DNA from: Bacilli bacterium
Lineage (GTDB): Bacteria; Bacillota_I; Bacilli_A; RFN20; CAG-288
Length of the DNA: 64,000 nucleotides
Reading direction: 5' to 3'
Assembly: GCA_022652945.1 (NCBI GenBank)
Contig: JALCRV010000002.1
Location: forward strand, 62,001-126,000
Shown here: piece after piece, positions 33,026 to 41,465 of the stretch
How the letters are laid out: every line of letters starts with the position of its first letter
Position numbering within the stretch: the first letter of the stretch is position 1
Program-made: the position numbers and the translations under genes
The notes under the pieces: generated by a model
The model's database searches: none
What the model saw: only the letters and a program-made list of their open reading frames with translations
What the model was told of the DNA's origin: nothing

Positions 33026-33622
33026 ATGGATAAGAAAGAAGTTGTGATTGCTACCACCAATCAAGGAAAGTTGAAAGAGTTTAAAAGGATGCTTGAGCCT
33101 TTGGGCTTTAAAGTCTCTTCTTTAGCGGATGAGAAAGTTGAAATTGATGTCGAAGAGACGGGCAAGACCTTTGAAGAAAACTCCTTAATCAAAGCCTGCT
33201 GCATCCATGCTAAACTGCCGAATAAGATCATTATTGCCGATGATTCCGGGTTAGAAGTCCATGCTTTAGGTGGCTTTCCTGGGATTTATTCTGCCCGTTT
33301 TATGGAAGGACAGCCTTATCCTTTAAAAAGACAAGCTATCATCGATAGACTTAAGGACAAAGAAGATCGAAGCGCTAATTTCACTTCGGCTATTTCCTTA
33401 ATCGGCTTTGATGAAGAAGAACATGTCTTTGTCGGGAAGACTTTCGGCTTTATCGCTAATGAGTCATCCGGAGACAGTGGTTTCGGTTACGATCCAATCT
33501 TCTTCTCACCGGATTTACAAAAGACTTTCGGTCAAGCCAGCCCTGAAGAAAAAGACTCCGTCTCTCATCGAGGCCGAGCCTTGAAACAATTAGAAGAATA
33601 TATTAAAGCGCATCTAGACTAA
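33026..33622 (+). CDS. rdgB: XTP/dITP diphosphatase (RdgB/HAM1 family)
   Basis: The enzyme removes non-canonical purine nucleotides (XTP, dITP, ITP) so they are not built into DNA or RNA. Its signature is 'IATTNQGKLKEF' (about 8-19), then 'TFEENSLIKA' (about 50-59), 'ADDSGLEVHALGGFPGIYSAR' (about 73-93), 'GFGYDPIF' (about 153) and 'SHRGRAL' (about 180). The length of 198 is normal. GAGGTAAGAG lies just before the ATG. The TATAAT at about 32990 is a likely -10. The last 9 nt overlap the end of purB on the other strand. Confidence 0.94.
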   Translation: MDKKEVVIATTNQGKLKEFKRMLEPLGFKVSSLADEKVEIDVEETGKTFEENSLIKACCIHAKLPNKIIIADDSGLEVHALGGFPGIYSARFMEGQPYPLKRQAIIDRLKDKEDRSANFTSAISLIGFDEEEHVFVGKTFGFIANESSGDSGFGYDPIFFSPDLQKTFGQASPEEKDSVSHRGRALKQLEEYIKAHLD

Positions 33623-34909
33623 ACCGACTCTTTTATAGATAACTTCGACATTTCTTAAGAAATATTCATCCTCGAACAAGTCTTGGAACTCTTTTTCATT
33701 AAAGGTTTTTTTGATCTCCGGCAGAGAACTAAGGCATTCCTTAAAATCCGCTAATCCTTGAGCGGCTTTAATAGCGTAAGGCTGAATAAGATCATACGCT
33801 TGCTCTCTGACCCAGCCTTTTTCCACCATGGCGGTCAAGACTCTTTGGGCAAAGACGCCGTTTCTAGTAAGTTTGATGTTCTCTTTCATCTTGGAAGGGA
33901 AGACTCCCAGATTATCGATGACATTAGTCATTCTCTTAATCATATACTCACTTAATTCAATCTCATCGATTAAAGCGGTCCGCTCGACTGAAGAGTGAGA
34001 AATATCCCTTTCGTGATAGAGGGCATTATCCTCCAAAATCGGAATCAAATAACCCCTTAAAACCCGAGCGCAACCGACAATATTCTCGCTGGAAACCGGG
34101 TTTTTCTTCTGCGGCATGGCGGAGGAACCTTTTTGGCCTTTGGAAAACCCTTCAGCTACTTCGCCGATCTCAGTTTGACTTAAAAGGCGAATCTCCGTGG
34201 CGATTTTTTCTAATGTTGTACCGAGAATGGCCAAGACTGAAGCATAAAAAGCGTGGCGATCACGTTGGAGAACCTGAGTGGAAATCAAAGCGGAGGATAA
34301 ACCGAGCTCTTGACAGACATAATCCTGGACTTCCGGTTCAACATTGGCGAAATTACCCACAGCTCCGGAAATCTTTCCGCATTCAAGGTCTTTTCTAGCG
34401 AGAGAGAATCTTTCTTGGTCTCTTAAAAGCTCCGCATAATAAAGAGCCCACTTCAAGCCGAAGGAAGTGATTTCCGCATGCATCCCGTGAGTCCTTCCGA
34501 TGCATTCGGTTTCCTTATATTCCAAAGCCTTCTCTTTTACGGAAGCGATGAGGTTCTGCAAGTCCTTTTCGATGATATCATCAGCTTTCTTATATAGGGT
34601 AGCTAAAGCGGTATCGACGATATCGGTAGAAGTCAGACCGAAATGGAACCAGCGTTTTTCTTCACCGAGGTTTTCATCGATCTGCCGAGTGAAAGCTACG
34701 ACATCGTGCTTGGTGATGGCTTCTAGCCTTTGGATTTCCTTCACATCGACTTTAGCTTTCTTTTTGATTTTCTCGACATCATCATCCGGCACTTTTCCGA
34801 CTTTGGCCCAACCTTCCAAAGCTTTTATTTCCACGTTAAGGTAAGCCTCAAAGCGGCTTTGGTCGGAGAAGATTTCTTCCAGCTCTTTCGAGCAATACCG
34901 TTCGATCAT
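33614..34909 (-). CDS. purB: Adenylosuccinate lyase
   Basis: PurB catalyses two fumarate-releasing steps of purine synthesis: SAICAR to AICAR and adenylosuccinate to AMP. The fumarase/aspartase superfamily signature 'GSSAMPQKKNP' (about 261-271) is intact, as are 'TSTDIVDTA' (about 92-100), 'GRTHGMHAEITSFGLK' (about 138-153) and the catalytic His in that block. The length of 431 is normal. AGGAGG lies 5 nt before the ATG. It follows purA by 16 nt and so forms a purA-purB operon for AMP formation from IMP. Confidence 0.95.
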   Translation of the reverse strand: MIERYCSKELEEIFSDQSRFEAYLNVEIKALEGWAKVGKVPDDDVEKIKKKAKVDVKEIQRLEAITKHDVVAFTRQIDENLGEEKRWFHFGLTSTDIVDTALATLYKKADDIIEKDLQNLIASVKEKALEYKETECIGRTHGMHAEITSFGLKWALYYAELLRDQERFSLARKDLECGKISGAVGNFANVEPEVQDYVCQELGLSSALISTQVLQRDRHAFYASVLAILGTTLEKIATEIRLLSQTEIGEVAEGFSKGQKGSSAMPQKKNPVSSENIVGCARVLRGYLIPILEDNALYHERDISHSSVERTALIDEIELSEYMIKRMTNVIDNLGVFPSKMKENIKLTRNGVFAQRVLTAMVEKGWVREQAYDLIQPYAIKAAQGLADFKECLSSLPEIKKTFNEKEFQDLFEDEYFLRNVEVIYKRVGLV

Positions 34910-34925
34910 ACTTACCTCCTGATTT

Positions 34926-36206
34926 TTAGAATATATCTTTCCGGATAATCGTCTGATCCTTATCCGGACCTACGGAAATCAAAACAACCTGCGTATTGGT
35001 CAGCTCTTCCACACGCGAGATATAATTTCGGGCATTGAGCGGCAAATCAGCGTAATTTTTGATATTGGAGATATCTTCTTTCCAACTAGGCATCGTTTCA
35101 AAAACCGGCTTGACTCTTAAGTAAGCGGCTAAGGAAGAAGGCATATAATCGATCTTCTTCCCATCGAGAAGATAACCGGTGCAAATCTTTATCTCGTCGG
35201 TGCAAGAAAGAACATCTAACAGCATCAAGGCGATATATTTAACTCCTGAAATCATCTTCACATACTTAAGCTGAGCGGCATCGAGCCAACCGATACGGCG
35301 AGGTCTTTTGGTGACGGTTCCGTATTCGTGGCCTCTATCGCGGATGAGCTGAGCTAAATCAGATTGGATTTCCGAAGGGAAAGGACCTTCTCCGACTCGA
35401 GTCGTATAAGCTTTCATAATTCCAAGGACGTCTTTAACAGCTTCATTAGGAATCCCGCATTCCAGAGGAATCCCGCTCGCTAAAGGAGAAGAGGATGTGA
35501 CATAAGGATAAGTTCCATGATCTAAGCACAACATCGCTCCTTGGGCTCCTTCGAAAAGTACTTTCTTACCTTCCGCTAAAGCTTTATTCAAATAAGAGGA
35601 AGTGTCCGTAATCAAGGGAGCGATTTTCTCGCTCGCTTTCATCAGATAATCTAAAAGTTCTTCCTTGGTATAAGTCTTAAGACCGTACGAAGCGAGCTCT
35701 TTATTCTTCAAAGGAAGGATTTCATCTAATCTTTCCTTTAAATATTCCTTCTCTAAAAGATCTCCCATTCTGATATTCAATCTCGCCGCCTTATCCGCAT
35801 AGCAAGGCCCGATTCCTCTCCCGGTCGTGCCGATTTTTGACTTGGCTAGTACCAGTTCCGAAGCGTGATCAAGATCGATATGATAAGGCATTAAGACTTG
35901 GGCTCTAGAGGAGACCAAGAGATGATAAGAAGCGATGCCTTCTTTTTCTAAGCCTTCCAGTTCTTCGATAAAAGCGGAAGGATTTATGACGGTGCCATCA
36001 GCGAGGATATTAACAACCTCGGGGGAGAAAATCCCGGAAGGAATAAGACGTAAAGCAAACTTCTTCCCATGGTGGACGATGGTGTGACCCGCGTTATTTC
36101 CGCCTTGGCTTCTAACGACTACCTGAGCCTTCGAAGCATAAAAATCGGTGACTTTGCCTTTGCCTTCATCGCCCCACTGCATGCCTTGGATTGCTAGACT
36201 TGCCAT
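34926..36206 (-). CDS. purA: Adenylosuccinate synthetase
   Basis: PurA joins IMP and aspartate using GTP, the first committed step to AMP. 'QWGDEGKGKVTDFYA' (about 10-24) is the GTP-binding/catalytic loop with the essential Asp and Lys, 'GGNNAGHTIV' (about 35-44) holds the catalytic His, 'GTTGRGIGPCY' (about 127-137) and 'TTKRPRR'-like 'TKRPRRIGWLD' (about 298) bind substrates. The length of 426 is normal. AAGGGGG precedes the ATG by 8 nt. First gene of the purA-purB operon, with its own promoter 75 nt upstream. Confidence 0.96.
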   Translation of the reverse strand: MASLAIQGMQWGDEGKGKVTDFYASKAQVVVRSQGGNNAGHTIVHHGKKFALRLIPSGIFSPEVVNILADGTVINPSAFIEELEGLEKEGIASYHLLVSSRAQVLMPYHIDLDHASELVLAKSKIGTTGRGIGPCYADKAARLNIRMGDLLEKEYLKERLDEILPLKNKELASYGLKTYTKEELLDYLMKASEKIAPLITDTSSYLNKALAEGKKVLFEGAQGAMLCLDHGTYPYVTSSSPLASGIPLECGIPNEAVKDVLGIMKAYTTRVGEGPFPSEIQSDLAQLIRDRGHEYGTVTKRPRRIGWLDAAQLKYVKMISGVKYIALMLLDVLSCTDEIKICTGYLLDGKKIDYMPSSLAAYLRVKPVFETMPSWKEDISNIKNYADLPLNARNYISRVEELTNTQVVLISVGPDKDQTIIRKDIF

Positions 36207-36281
36207 GATAAAAGCCCCCTTATTGCTTTTTTACTCAGCTGGATTTTTCCTGTAAAGGGGTAATTCCCTTATTACTTACCT

Positions 36282-36310
36282 AGTTTATCATCACTATTTA
36301 GCTCCTTCAA
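36282..36310 (-). promoter_or_regulatory. Promoter of the purA-purB operon
   Basis: On the minus strand, TTGAAG, a 17-nt spacer and TAAACT precede a leader of about 70 nt that contains a small AAGGG/CCCTT hairpin. No purine riboswitch core is present. Confidence 0.6.
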
Positions 36311-36590
36311 TCTGAATAGCTTCTGAAAGGGCTTTTAAAAACTGACTATGCTGAGAAAAAAAACTTATATAAGACTCCTTCAAAAGGGAAGAAAACGAAG
36401 AAAAATATTAAGCGAAATTTATCTTTTTGACTTATCGATCTTTTCAGCATCTGTTTTAAAGTTCATTTAAGGTTCTTTTTCCTTCATCTTGATATTAATT
36501 GCCTTTAAATTCTTAGACAAATAATCAGAAATGTAAAAAATCTACTTAAGTATTAAACTCGTTTTTTATTCCTGCTTTGTGCTAAGGTAA
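36311..36590. other. AT-rich spacer between purA and the activase operon
   Basis: Apart from the purA promoter at the left and the activase promoter at the right, this stretch is AT-rich, with stop codons in all frames and no terminator-like hairpin, tRNA or recognisable structured RNA. I see nothing else in it. Confidence 0.5.
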
Positions 36591-36619
36591 TTAAGTTATA
36601 TAACATATATAGATATAAA
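36591..36619 (+). promoter_or_regulatory. Promoter of the activase operon; predicted leaderless transcript
   Basis: TTAAGT, a 17-nt spacer and TATAAA end 9 nt before the ATG, which has no purine-rich ribosome site beyond AAAAAG. Confidence 0.5.
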
Positions 36620-36628
36620 CGTAAAAAG

Positions 36629-39592
36629 ATGGAAGAAAAAATTGCTAAAGATAAGGCTTATCTATTAGGTATCGATGTCGGCTCCACCACCGTGAAGACG
36701 GTGGTGATTTCTCCCGACGATAAAATCCTTTTTACGTCTTATGAAAGACATCTTTCCAAAGTCAAAGAAACAGCGCTGGCCCAACTGAAGAACTTGGAGG
36801 AAAAGTACTCCTCCGTTCCTTTTAAAGTCTGCCTGACTGGCTCGGCGGGTCTGGGCCTATCTGAAAAGGCCGGCTTACCTTTCGTTCAGGAAGTCCAAGG
36901 GGCTTTCTTAGCCGTCAATAAATTCTATCCGCAGACTGATGTCGTCATCGAACTGGGCGGGGAAGACGCCAAGATTATCTTCCTGACCGGGGGACTAGAA
37001 GAAAGAATGAACGGCTCGTGCGCTGGAGGCACGGGAGCTTTTATCGATCAGATGGCGGCCTTGTTGGACGTCGATATCGATGAACTGGATAAAATGTCCT
37101 TACAATACTCCAAAGTCTATCCGATCGCTTCCCGCTGCGGTGTGTTCGCTAAATCCGATATCCAGCCTTTATTAAACCAAGGAGCCAGAAGGGAAGATGT
37201 TGCGATGTCGATCTATCGCGCGGTGGTCGATCAGACCCTTTCCGGTCTCGCTCAGGGGAGAGAAATCAAAGGCAACGTCCTCTTCTTAGGCGGTCCTTTG
37301 TCCTTCTTAAAAGGTCTGCAGAAAGCCTTCGTCGATCGTTTGGCCTTGAAGAGCTCCTCCGCTATTTTCCCTGAGCTCGCCAAAGTCTTTATGGGCTTAG
37401 GAGCTGCTATTTTCGCCTCTAAAGAAAAAGAGACCTTCAGCCTTAAAGAGATTGAAGACAAAATAAGTTCAGCGAACTTAGCTGAAAATATCATCTACGG
37501 CAATCCGCTATTTAAAGACGAAAAAGAATATCACACCTGGTTAAAAGATCATCGTGATTTCGTCGCAAAAAGAGCGAAGATTGAAACCTATGAAGGTAAG
37601 GCGTACCTGGGGATCGATGCGGGTTCCACCACGACCAAACTGGTTCTGCTTTCCGAGAATCACGAGATTCTTTTCTCGTCTTATACGACCAATAAAGGGC
37701 GCCCGATCGATACGATTGTTAAACAACTGAAGAATATCTACGCCAAAGCCGGTCCCAAATTAGTGATTGCTTCCTCGGCTGTCACGGGGTATGGAGAAGA
37801 TTTGATCCGTTCCTGTCTTAAGGTTGATTTCGGCCTAGTGGAGACCGTGGCGCATTATAAGGCTGCCAGTTATTTTGAACCGGATGTCGATTTCATCATC
37901 GATATCGGCGGGCAGGATATCAAATGCTTTAGAATCAAGAATCACGCGATCGATTCGATCATGCTTAATGAAGCCTGCTCCTCCGGCTGCGGGTCTTTTA
38001 TCCAGACTTTCGCTAACGCGATGAAAATGGGTGTCAGCGATTTTGCAAAGCTGGGCTTATTTGCTAAGCACCCGGTAGAATTAGGCAGCCGCTGCACAGT
38101 CTTTATGAACTCCTCGGTTAAGCAAGCCCAGAAGGAAGGAGCTTCCTTAGAGGATATCTCCGCTGGTCTTTCTTCCTCGATTGTGAAGAATGCAATCTAT
38201 AAAGTCATCCGCTTCAGAACCGCGGATGAACTAGGCAATAAAATCGTCTGCCAAGGCGGGACTTTCTTAAACGATGCGATCCTCAGAGCCTTTGAAATGG
38301 AGACGGGAAAGAAAGCGATCAGGCCGACTTTAGCGGGCTTGATGGGTGCTTTCGGAGCGGCCTTGTTCGCTCAAGAAAAAGGGCAGGAAAGCAAATTGAT
38401 TTCGAAAGAAGAACTGGAAAAGTTCTCCTATCGTTCTTTCGCTTCCGTCTGCCAGGGTTGCGGTGGGCATTGTAATTTGACAATCATTCTGTTTAACGAT
38501 AAAAGGTCATTCATTTCCGGCAATAAATGCGAAAAAGGCGAGGGCAGAAAGATCAAATCCGATGAGTTGGATCTTTACGCTTATAAGTATAAAAAACTGC
38601 TGCAGTTAAGACCTCAACCTTCCGCTCCAAGAGGAAAAGTCGGCCTGCCTTTATCCTTAGCGATGTATGAGCAGTTGCCGTTATGGGATGCTTTCTTTAC
38701 TTCATTAGGCTTCCAGACTGTTCTTTCCGATGAATCGAACCGCGATCTTTATTTTAAAGGACAGCATACGATTCCTTCCGATACCGTCTGCTACCCGGCT
38801 AAGCTCATGCATGGTCATATTGAGTCTTTACTGGATAAGAATGTGGATTTCATTTTCTATCCGGCTGCTTCCTATAACATCGACGAAGGAAAGACAACTA
38901 ATCACTTTAACTGCCCGGTGGTCGCTTATTACGGGGAACTTTTAAAGAAGAACAATTCGCGTCTGACCCCTTCAAATTTCCGCGATCCTTTTATCGATTT
39001 GAATAATCTTTCGGTAACTTCTAAAAATCTAGCTAAAGCCTTTAAGGACTATCACTTAAGCCGGCATGAGATCAAGAAAGCTTTAAAGTGCGGCATGGAA
39101 GCCTTAGATAACTTCCATCAGGATATCAGGAAAAAAGCTGAGGAAATCATTTTGAAGGCGAGGGAAGAGAAGAAACTGATTATCGTTTTAGCGGGCCGGC
39201 CTTACCATATCGATCCGGAAATCAATCATGGAATCGATAAGCTTTTGAATTCTTTGGATATGGCGATCGTCTCAGAAGACTCGGTGGCCTATAAAGCCAG
39301 TTCACCCATCAAGACTAAAGTCCTGAATCAATGGACTTATCACGCCAGGCTTTATGAGGCGGCCAGCTATGTGACTAGCCAGAAAGATATGCAGCTAGTT
39401 CAGTTGGTCTCTTTCGGCTGCGGTGTGGATGCAATCACGGCTGATGAAGTCAGAAGAATCCTCGAAGAAGGCGGGAAGTTCTACACCCAGCTGAAGATCG
39501 ATGAAATCAACAATCTCGGAGCGATCAGGATCCGTCTTAGATCCTTAAAAGCCGCCATTGAAGAAAAGCAGGGGGAAGAGAAAAATGTCTGA
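36629..39592 (+). CDS. Tandem BcrAD/BadFG-type (2-hydroxyacyl-CoA dehydratase) activase with DUF2229 domain
   Basis: The 987-residue protein has two ASKHA-fold ATPase modules. Module 1 begins 'GIDVGSTTVKT' (about 14) and carries 'NGSCAGGTGAF' and 'ASRCGVF'; module 2 begins 'GIDAGSTTTKL' (about 328) and carries 'EACSSGCGSF' and 'GSRCTVF'. Each Cys pair matches those that bridge a [4Fe-4S] cluster in dehydratase activases. The rest (about 600-987) is the DUF2229-type region with CQGCGGHC and other Cys. Such proteins fire electrons into dehydratases or double-cubane cluster proteins at ATP cost and are oxygen-sensitive. In many Firmicutes this is one polypeptide of about 1,400 residues; here the last part is a separate gene overlapping by 8 nt. 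Confidence 0.82.
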   Translation: MEEKIAKDKAYLLGIDVGSTTVKTVVISPDDKILFTSYERHLSKVKETALAQLKNLEEKYSSVPFKVCLTGSAGLGLSEKAGLPFVQEVQGAFLAVNKFYPQTDVVIELGGEDAKIIFLTGGLEERMNGSCAGGTGAFIDQMAALLDVDIDELDKMSLQYSKVYPIASRCGVFAKSDIQPLLNQGARREDVAMSIYRAVVDQTLSGLAQGREIKGNVLFLGGPLSFLKGLQKAFVDRLALKSSSAIFPELAKVFMGLGAAIFASKEKETFSLKEIEDKISSANLAENIIYGNPLFKDEKEYHTWLKDHRDFVAKRAKIETYEGKAYLGIDAGSTTTKLVLLSENHEILFSSYTTNKGRPIDTIVKQLKNIYAKAGPKLVIASSAVTGYGEDLIRSCLKVDFGLVETVAHYKAASYFEPDVDFIIDIGGQDIKCFRIKNHAIDSIMLNEACSSGCGSFIQTFANAMKMGVSDFAKLGLFAKHPVELGSRCTVFMNSSVKQAQKEGASLEDISAGLSSSIVKNAIYKVIRFRTADELGNKIVCQGGTFLNDAILRAFEMETGKKAIRPTLAGLMGAFGAALFAQEKGQESKLISKEELEKFSYRSFASVCQGCGGHCNLTIILFNDKRSFISGNKCEKGEGRKIKSDELDLYAYKYKKLLQLRPQPSAPRGKVGLPLSLAMYEQLPLWDAFFTSLGFQTVLSDESNRDLYFKGQHTIPSDTVCYPAKLMHGHIESLLDKNVDFIFYPAASYNIDEGKTTNHFNCPVVAYYGELLKKNNSRLTPSNFRDPFIDLNNLSVTSKNLAKAFKDYHLSRHEIKKALKCGMEALDNFHQDIRKKAEEIILKAREEKKLIIVLAGRPYHIDPEINHGIDKLLNSLDMAIVSEDSVAYKASSPIKTKVLNQWTYHARLYEAASYVTSQKDMQLVQLVSFGCGVDAITADEVRRILEEGGKFYTQLKIDEINNLGAIRIRLRSLKAAIEEKQGEEKNV

Positions 39593-40823
39593 AGCGCAAG
39601 ATAGACGGAAACTCTGGAAGAAAATCAGAGATGAGAAATATCTGATTCTGATTCCCGATATGCTCCCGTATCACTTCACTTTAATCGCGGATGTCTTTAC
39701 CCATCACGGCTATAGGACCAAGATGGTCTCCGCCGGCGGGAGAGAAGTTAAAGACGAGGGGCTGAAGAATGTCCAGAATGATGCCTGTTATCCGGCTTTG
39801 ATCGTGACCGGGCAATTTTTATGCGAACTTAAATCCGGGAAGTATGATCTTTCCCATACTGCGGTGATGATGTCGCAGACCGGCGGGGGTTGCCGAGCTT
39901 CGAATTATATATCTTTAATCAGAAAGGCGATCGGAAAAGAATTCCCCCAGGTCCCGGTTCTGTCTTTAAATGTCTCCGGACTGGAGAAGACTTATTCCTT
40001 GCCTTTAACTCCGTCGATGGTTTTCGAGATGATGTATTCCACCCTTTACGGGGATCTGTTGATGCTTTTATATAATCAGACTCATCCTTATGAAACTTAT
40101 AAAGGGGAAGCGAAGGCGATCATGGAAGAGTGCTTTACTTATATCCATCAGAAACTTAACGGGCACGGCTTTTTCAATACGAAGAAGAATTACCGTTACT
40201 TTATCTCGGCTTTCTCAAAAATAAAGATCCCGGAGAAGAAAAAGCCGGTGGTCGGTGTAGTCGGGGAGATTTACGTTAAATACTCCGCCCTAGCTAATAA
40301 CGGCTTAAATGATTTTCTCGTGGAAGAAGGCTTGGAAGCCTTCTCTCCGTCTTTGATGGAATTTATCCTGTACTGCTTAGCTAATTCAGAAGAAGACCAT
40401 AAGCTTTATGGAAGGAATAAATTCCTCTGGCCTTTAACCCGCCTGGCTTATAAGATTGCTTTAAGGATGACTAGAAAACAAGCTCGAGCCTTAAAAGGCA
40501 GCCAGTTCAGACCTTACGATGATTTTGCGGAGATTAAGAAAAATTGCTCGCGGATCATTTCTCAAGGTGTAAAGATGGGTGAAGGCTGGCTGATTCCTTC
40601 CGAAATGGTGACCATGGCTGATAAGGGAGTTAGAGACATCGTCTGCTGTCAGCCTTTCGGTTGTCTTCCTAACCACATCGTTGGCAAAGGGATGATCAGG
40701 CCCTTAAAGAAACTCTGCCCGGAATTAAATATCGCCGCGATCGATTATGATCCGGGTGCGACTAAGGTCAATCAGGAAAACCGCATCAAACTGATGCTTT
40801 CCAATATCGCGGATCGTAAATAA
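39585..40823 (+). CDS. Activase-associated DUF2229/HgdB-like protein (C-terminal part of the double-cubane type system)
   Basis: I start at the ATG at 39585, with GGGGGAAGAG 6 nt upstream, instead of the ORF-track TTG at 39558. The 412 residues correspond to the C-terminal third of the fused activase proteins (COG3581-like). Conserved cysteines occur in 'NDACYPAL' (about 61), 'GGGCRASNY' (about 100) and 'CCQPFGCLPNHI' (about 348), suitable for iron-sulfur ligation by the 2-hydroxyglutaryl-CoA-dehydratase fold. It overlaps the upstream gene by 8 nt and ends in a terminator. It probably forms a complex with the tandem activase. The substrate reduced is not known. Confidence 0.78.
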   Translation: MSEAQDRRKLWKKIRDEKYLILIPDMLPYHFTLIADVFTHHGYRTKMVSAGGREVKDEGLKNVQNDACYPALIVTGQFLCELKSGKYDLSHTAVMMSQTGGGCRASNYISLIRKAIGKEFPQVPVLSLNVSGLEKTYSLPLTPSMVFEMMYSTLYGDLLMLLYNQTHPYETYKGEAKAIMEECFTYIHQKLNGHGFFNTKKNYRYFISAFSKIKIPEKKKPVVGVVGEIYVKYSALANNGLNDFLVEEGLEAFSPSLMEFILYCLANSEEDHKLYGRNKFLWPLTRLAYKIALRMTRKQARALKGSQFRPYDDFAEIKKNCSRIISQGVKMGEGWLIPSEMVTMADKGVRDIVCCQPFGCLPNHIVGKGMIRPLKKLCPELNIAAIDYDPGATKVNQENRIKLMLSNIADRK

Positions 40824-40855
40824 CTTGGTTGAGCTAAAACTTGTATCTATTTAAA

Positions 40856-40885
40856 AACCGTCGGGGGATTCCCGGCGGTTCTTTT
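40856..40885. terminator. Terminator after the activase operon
   Basis: AACCGTCGGG pairs with CCCGGCGGTT around a 5-nt loop and is followed by CTTTTATTC. Confidence 0.85.
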
Positions 40886-41399
40886 ATTCTTTTTTCTTAG
40901 GGAGATTTACTTTTTCGATTTGGCAGTAAGGGTGAGAGATGTATTGTTTCTCCCCGGACTTAATTAAATCGGAAGAGCCGCACTGGACCTCGAATTCTCT
41001 GGTGGCGTAATTGACTAAAAGGGTATCAATCAAAAAGGTATCCTTCGTGAACTCTTCCCAATCCTTATCCGGGAGATGAAGGAGAATCAAAGCTCCTCTC
41101 CCTTGATAGTCCGGTTTACCGATTAACTTAAAATGGCTGCCGGCTTTTAAGATGTAGGTCGAAGAAGTTTCGTCTTTCTGGGCTTGATTAGTCGCATGGT
41201 TAGAAAGGATATATAGCCTAACGCCTTTAGGTAAGGCATCGAAAGAAGAACGGACGTACATATCTTCTTTGATGACATATAAAGCGTTCAGCTCAAAGGT
41301 GAAGATATCTTCCATCTTCAAAGGAGTGTCCTTCACATAAAGGCTGATGGACGTGTACGTCAGATCATTTAAGGCTTGGCTGATCTCCTCATCTGCCAT
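40884..41399 (-). CDS. Conserved-looking protein of unknown function
   Basis: I do not recognise this 171-residue protein. It has no signal peptide or membrane helix, is acidic and appears beta-rich, with a C-terminal Lys-rich end. A strong AAGGAGAAGGA lies about 6 nt before the ATG, and codon use resembles its neighbours, so I believe it is expressed. It follows the tandem HD gene by 66 nt on the same strand and the two may share a transcript. Its stop is inside the flank of the activase terminator. Confidence 0.6.
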   Translation of the reverse strand: MADEEISQALNDLTYTSISLYVKDTPLKMEDIFTFELNALYVIKEDMYVRSSFDALPKGVRLYILSNHATNQAQKDETSSTYILKAGSHFKLIGKPDYQGRGALILLHLPDKDWEEFTKDTFLIDTLLVNYATREFEVQCGSSDLIKSGEKQYISHPYCQIEKVNLPKKKE

Positions 41400-41465
41400 G
41401 GTTTTCCTTCTCCTTTATTTATATAGTATAAACCAGCATCTAAGATTAAGTTGCTTCTTGGTAAT

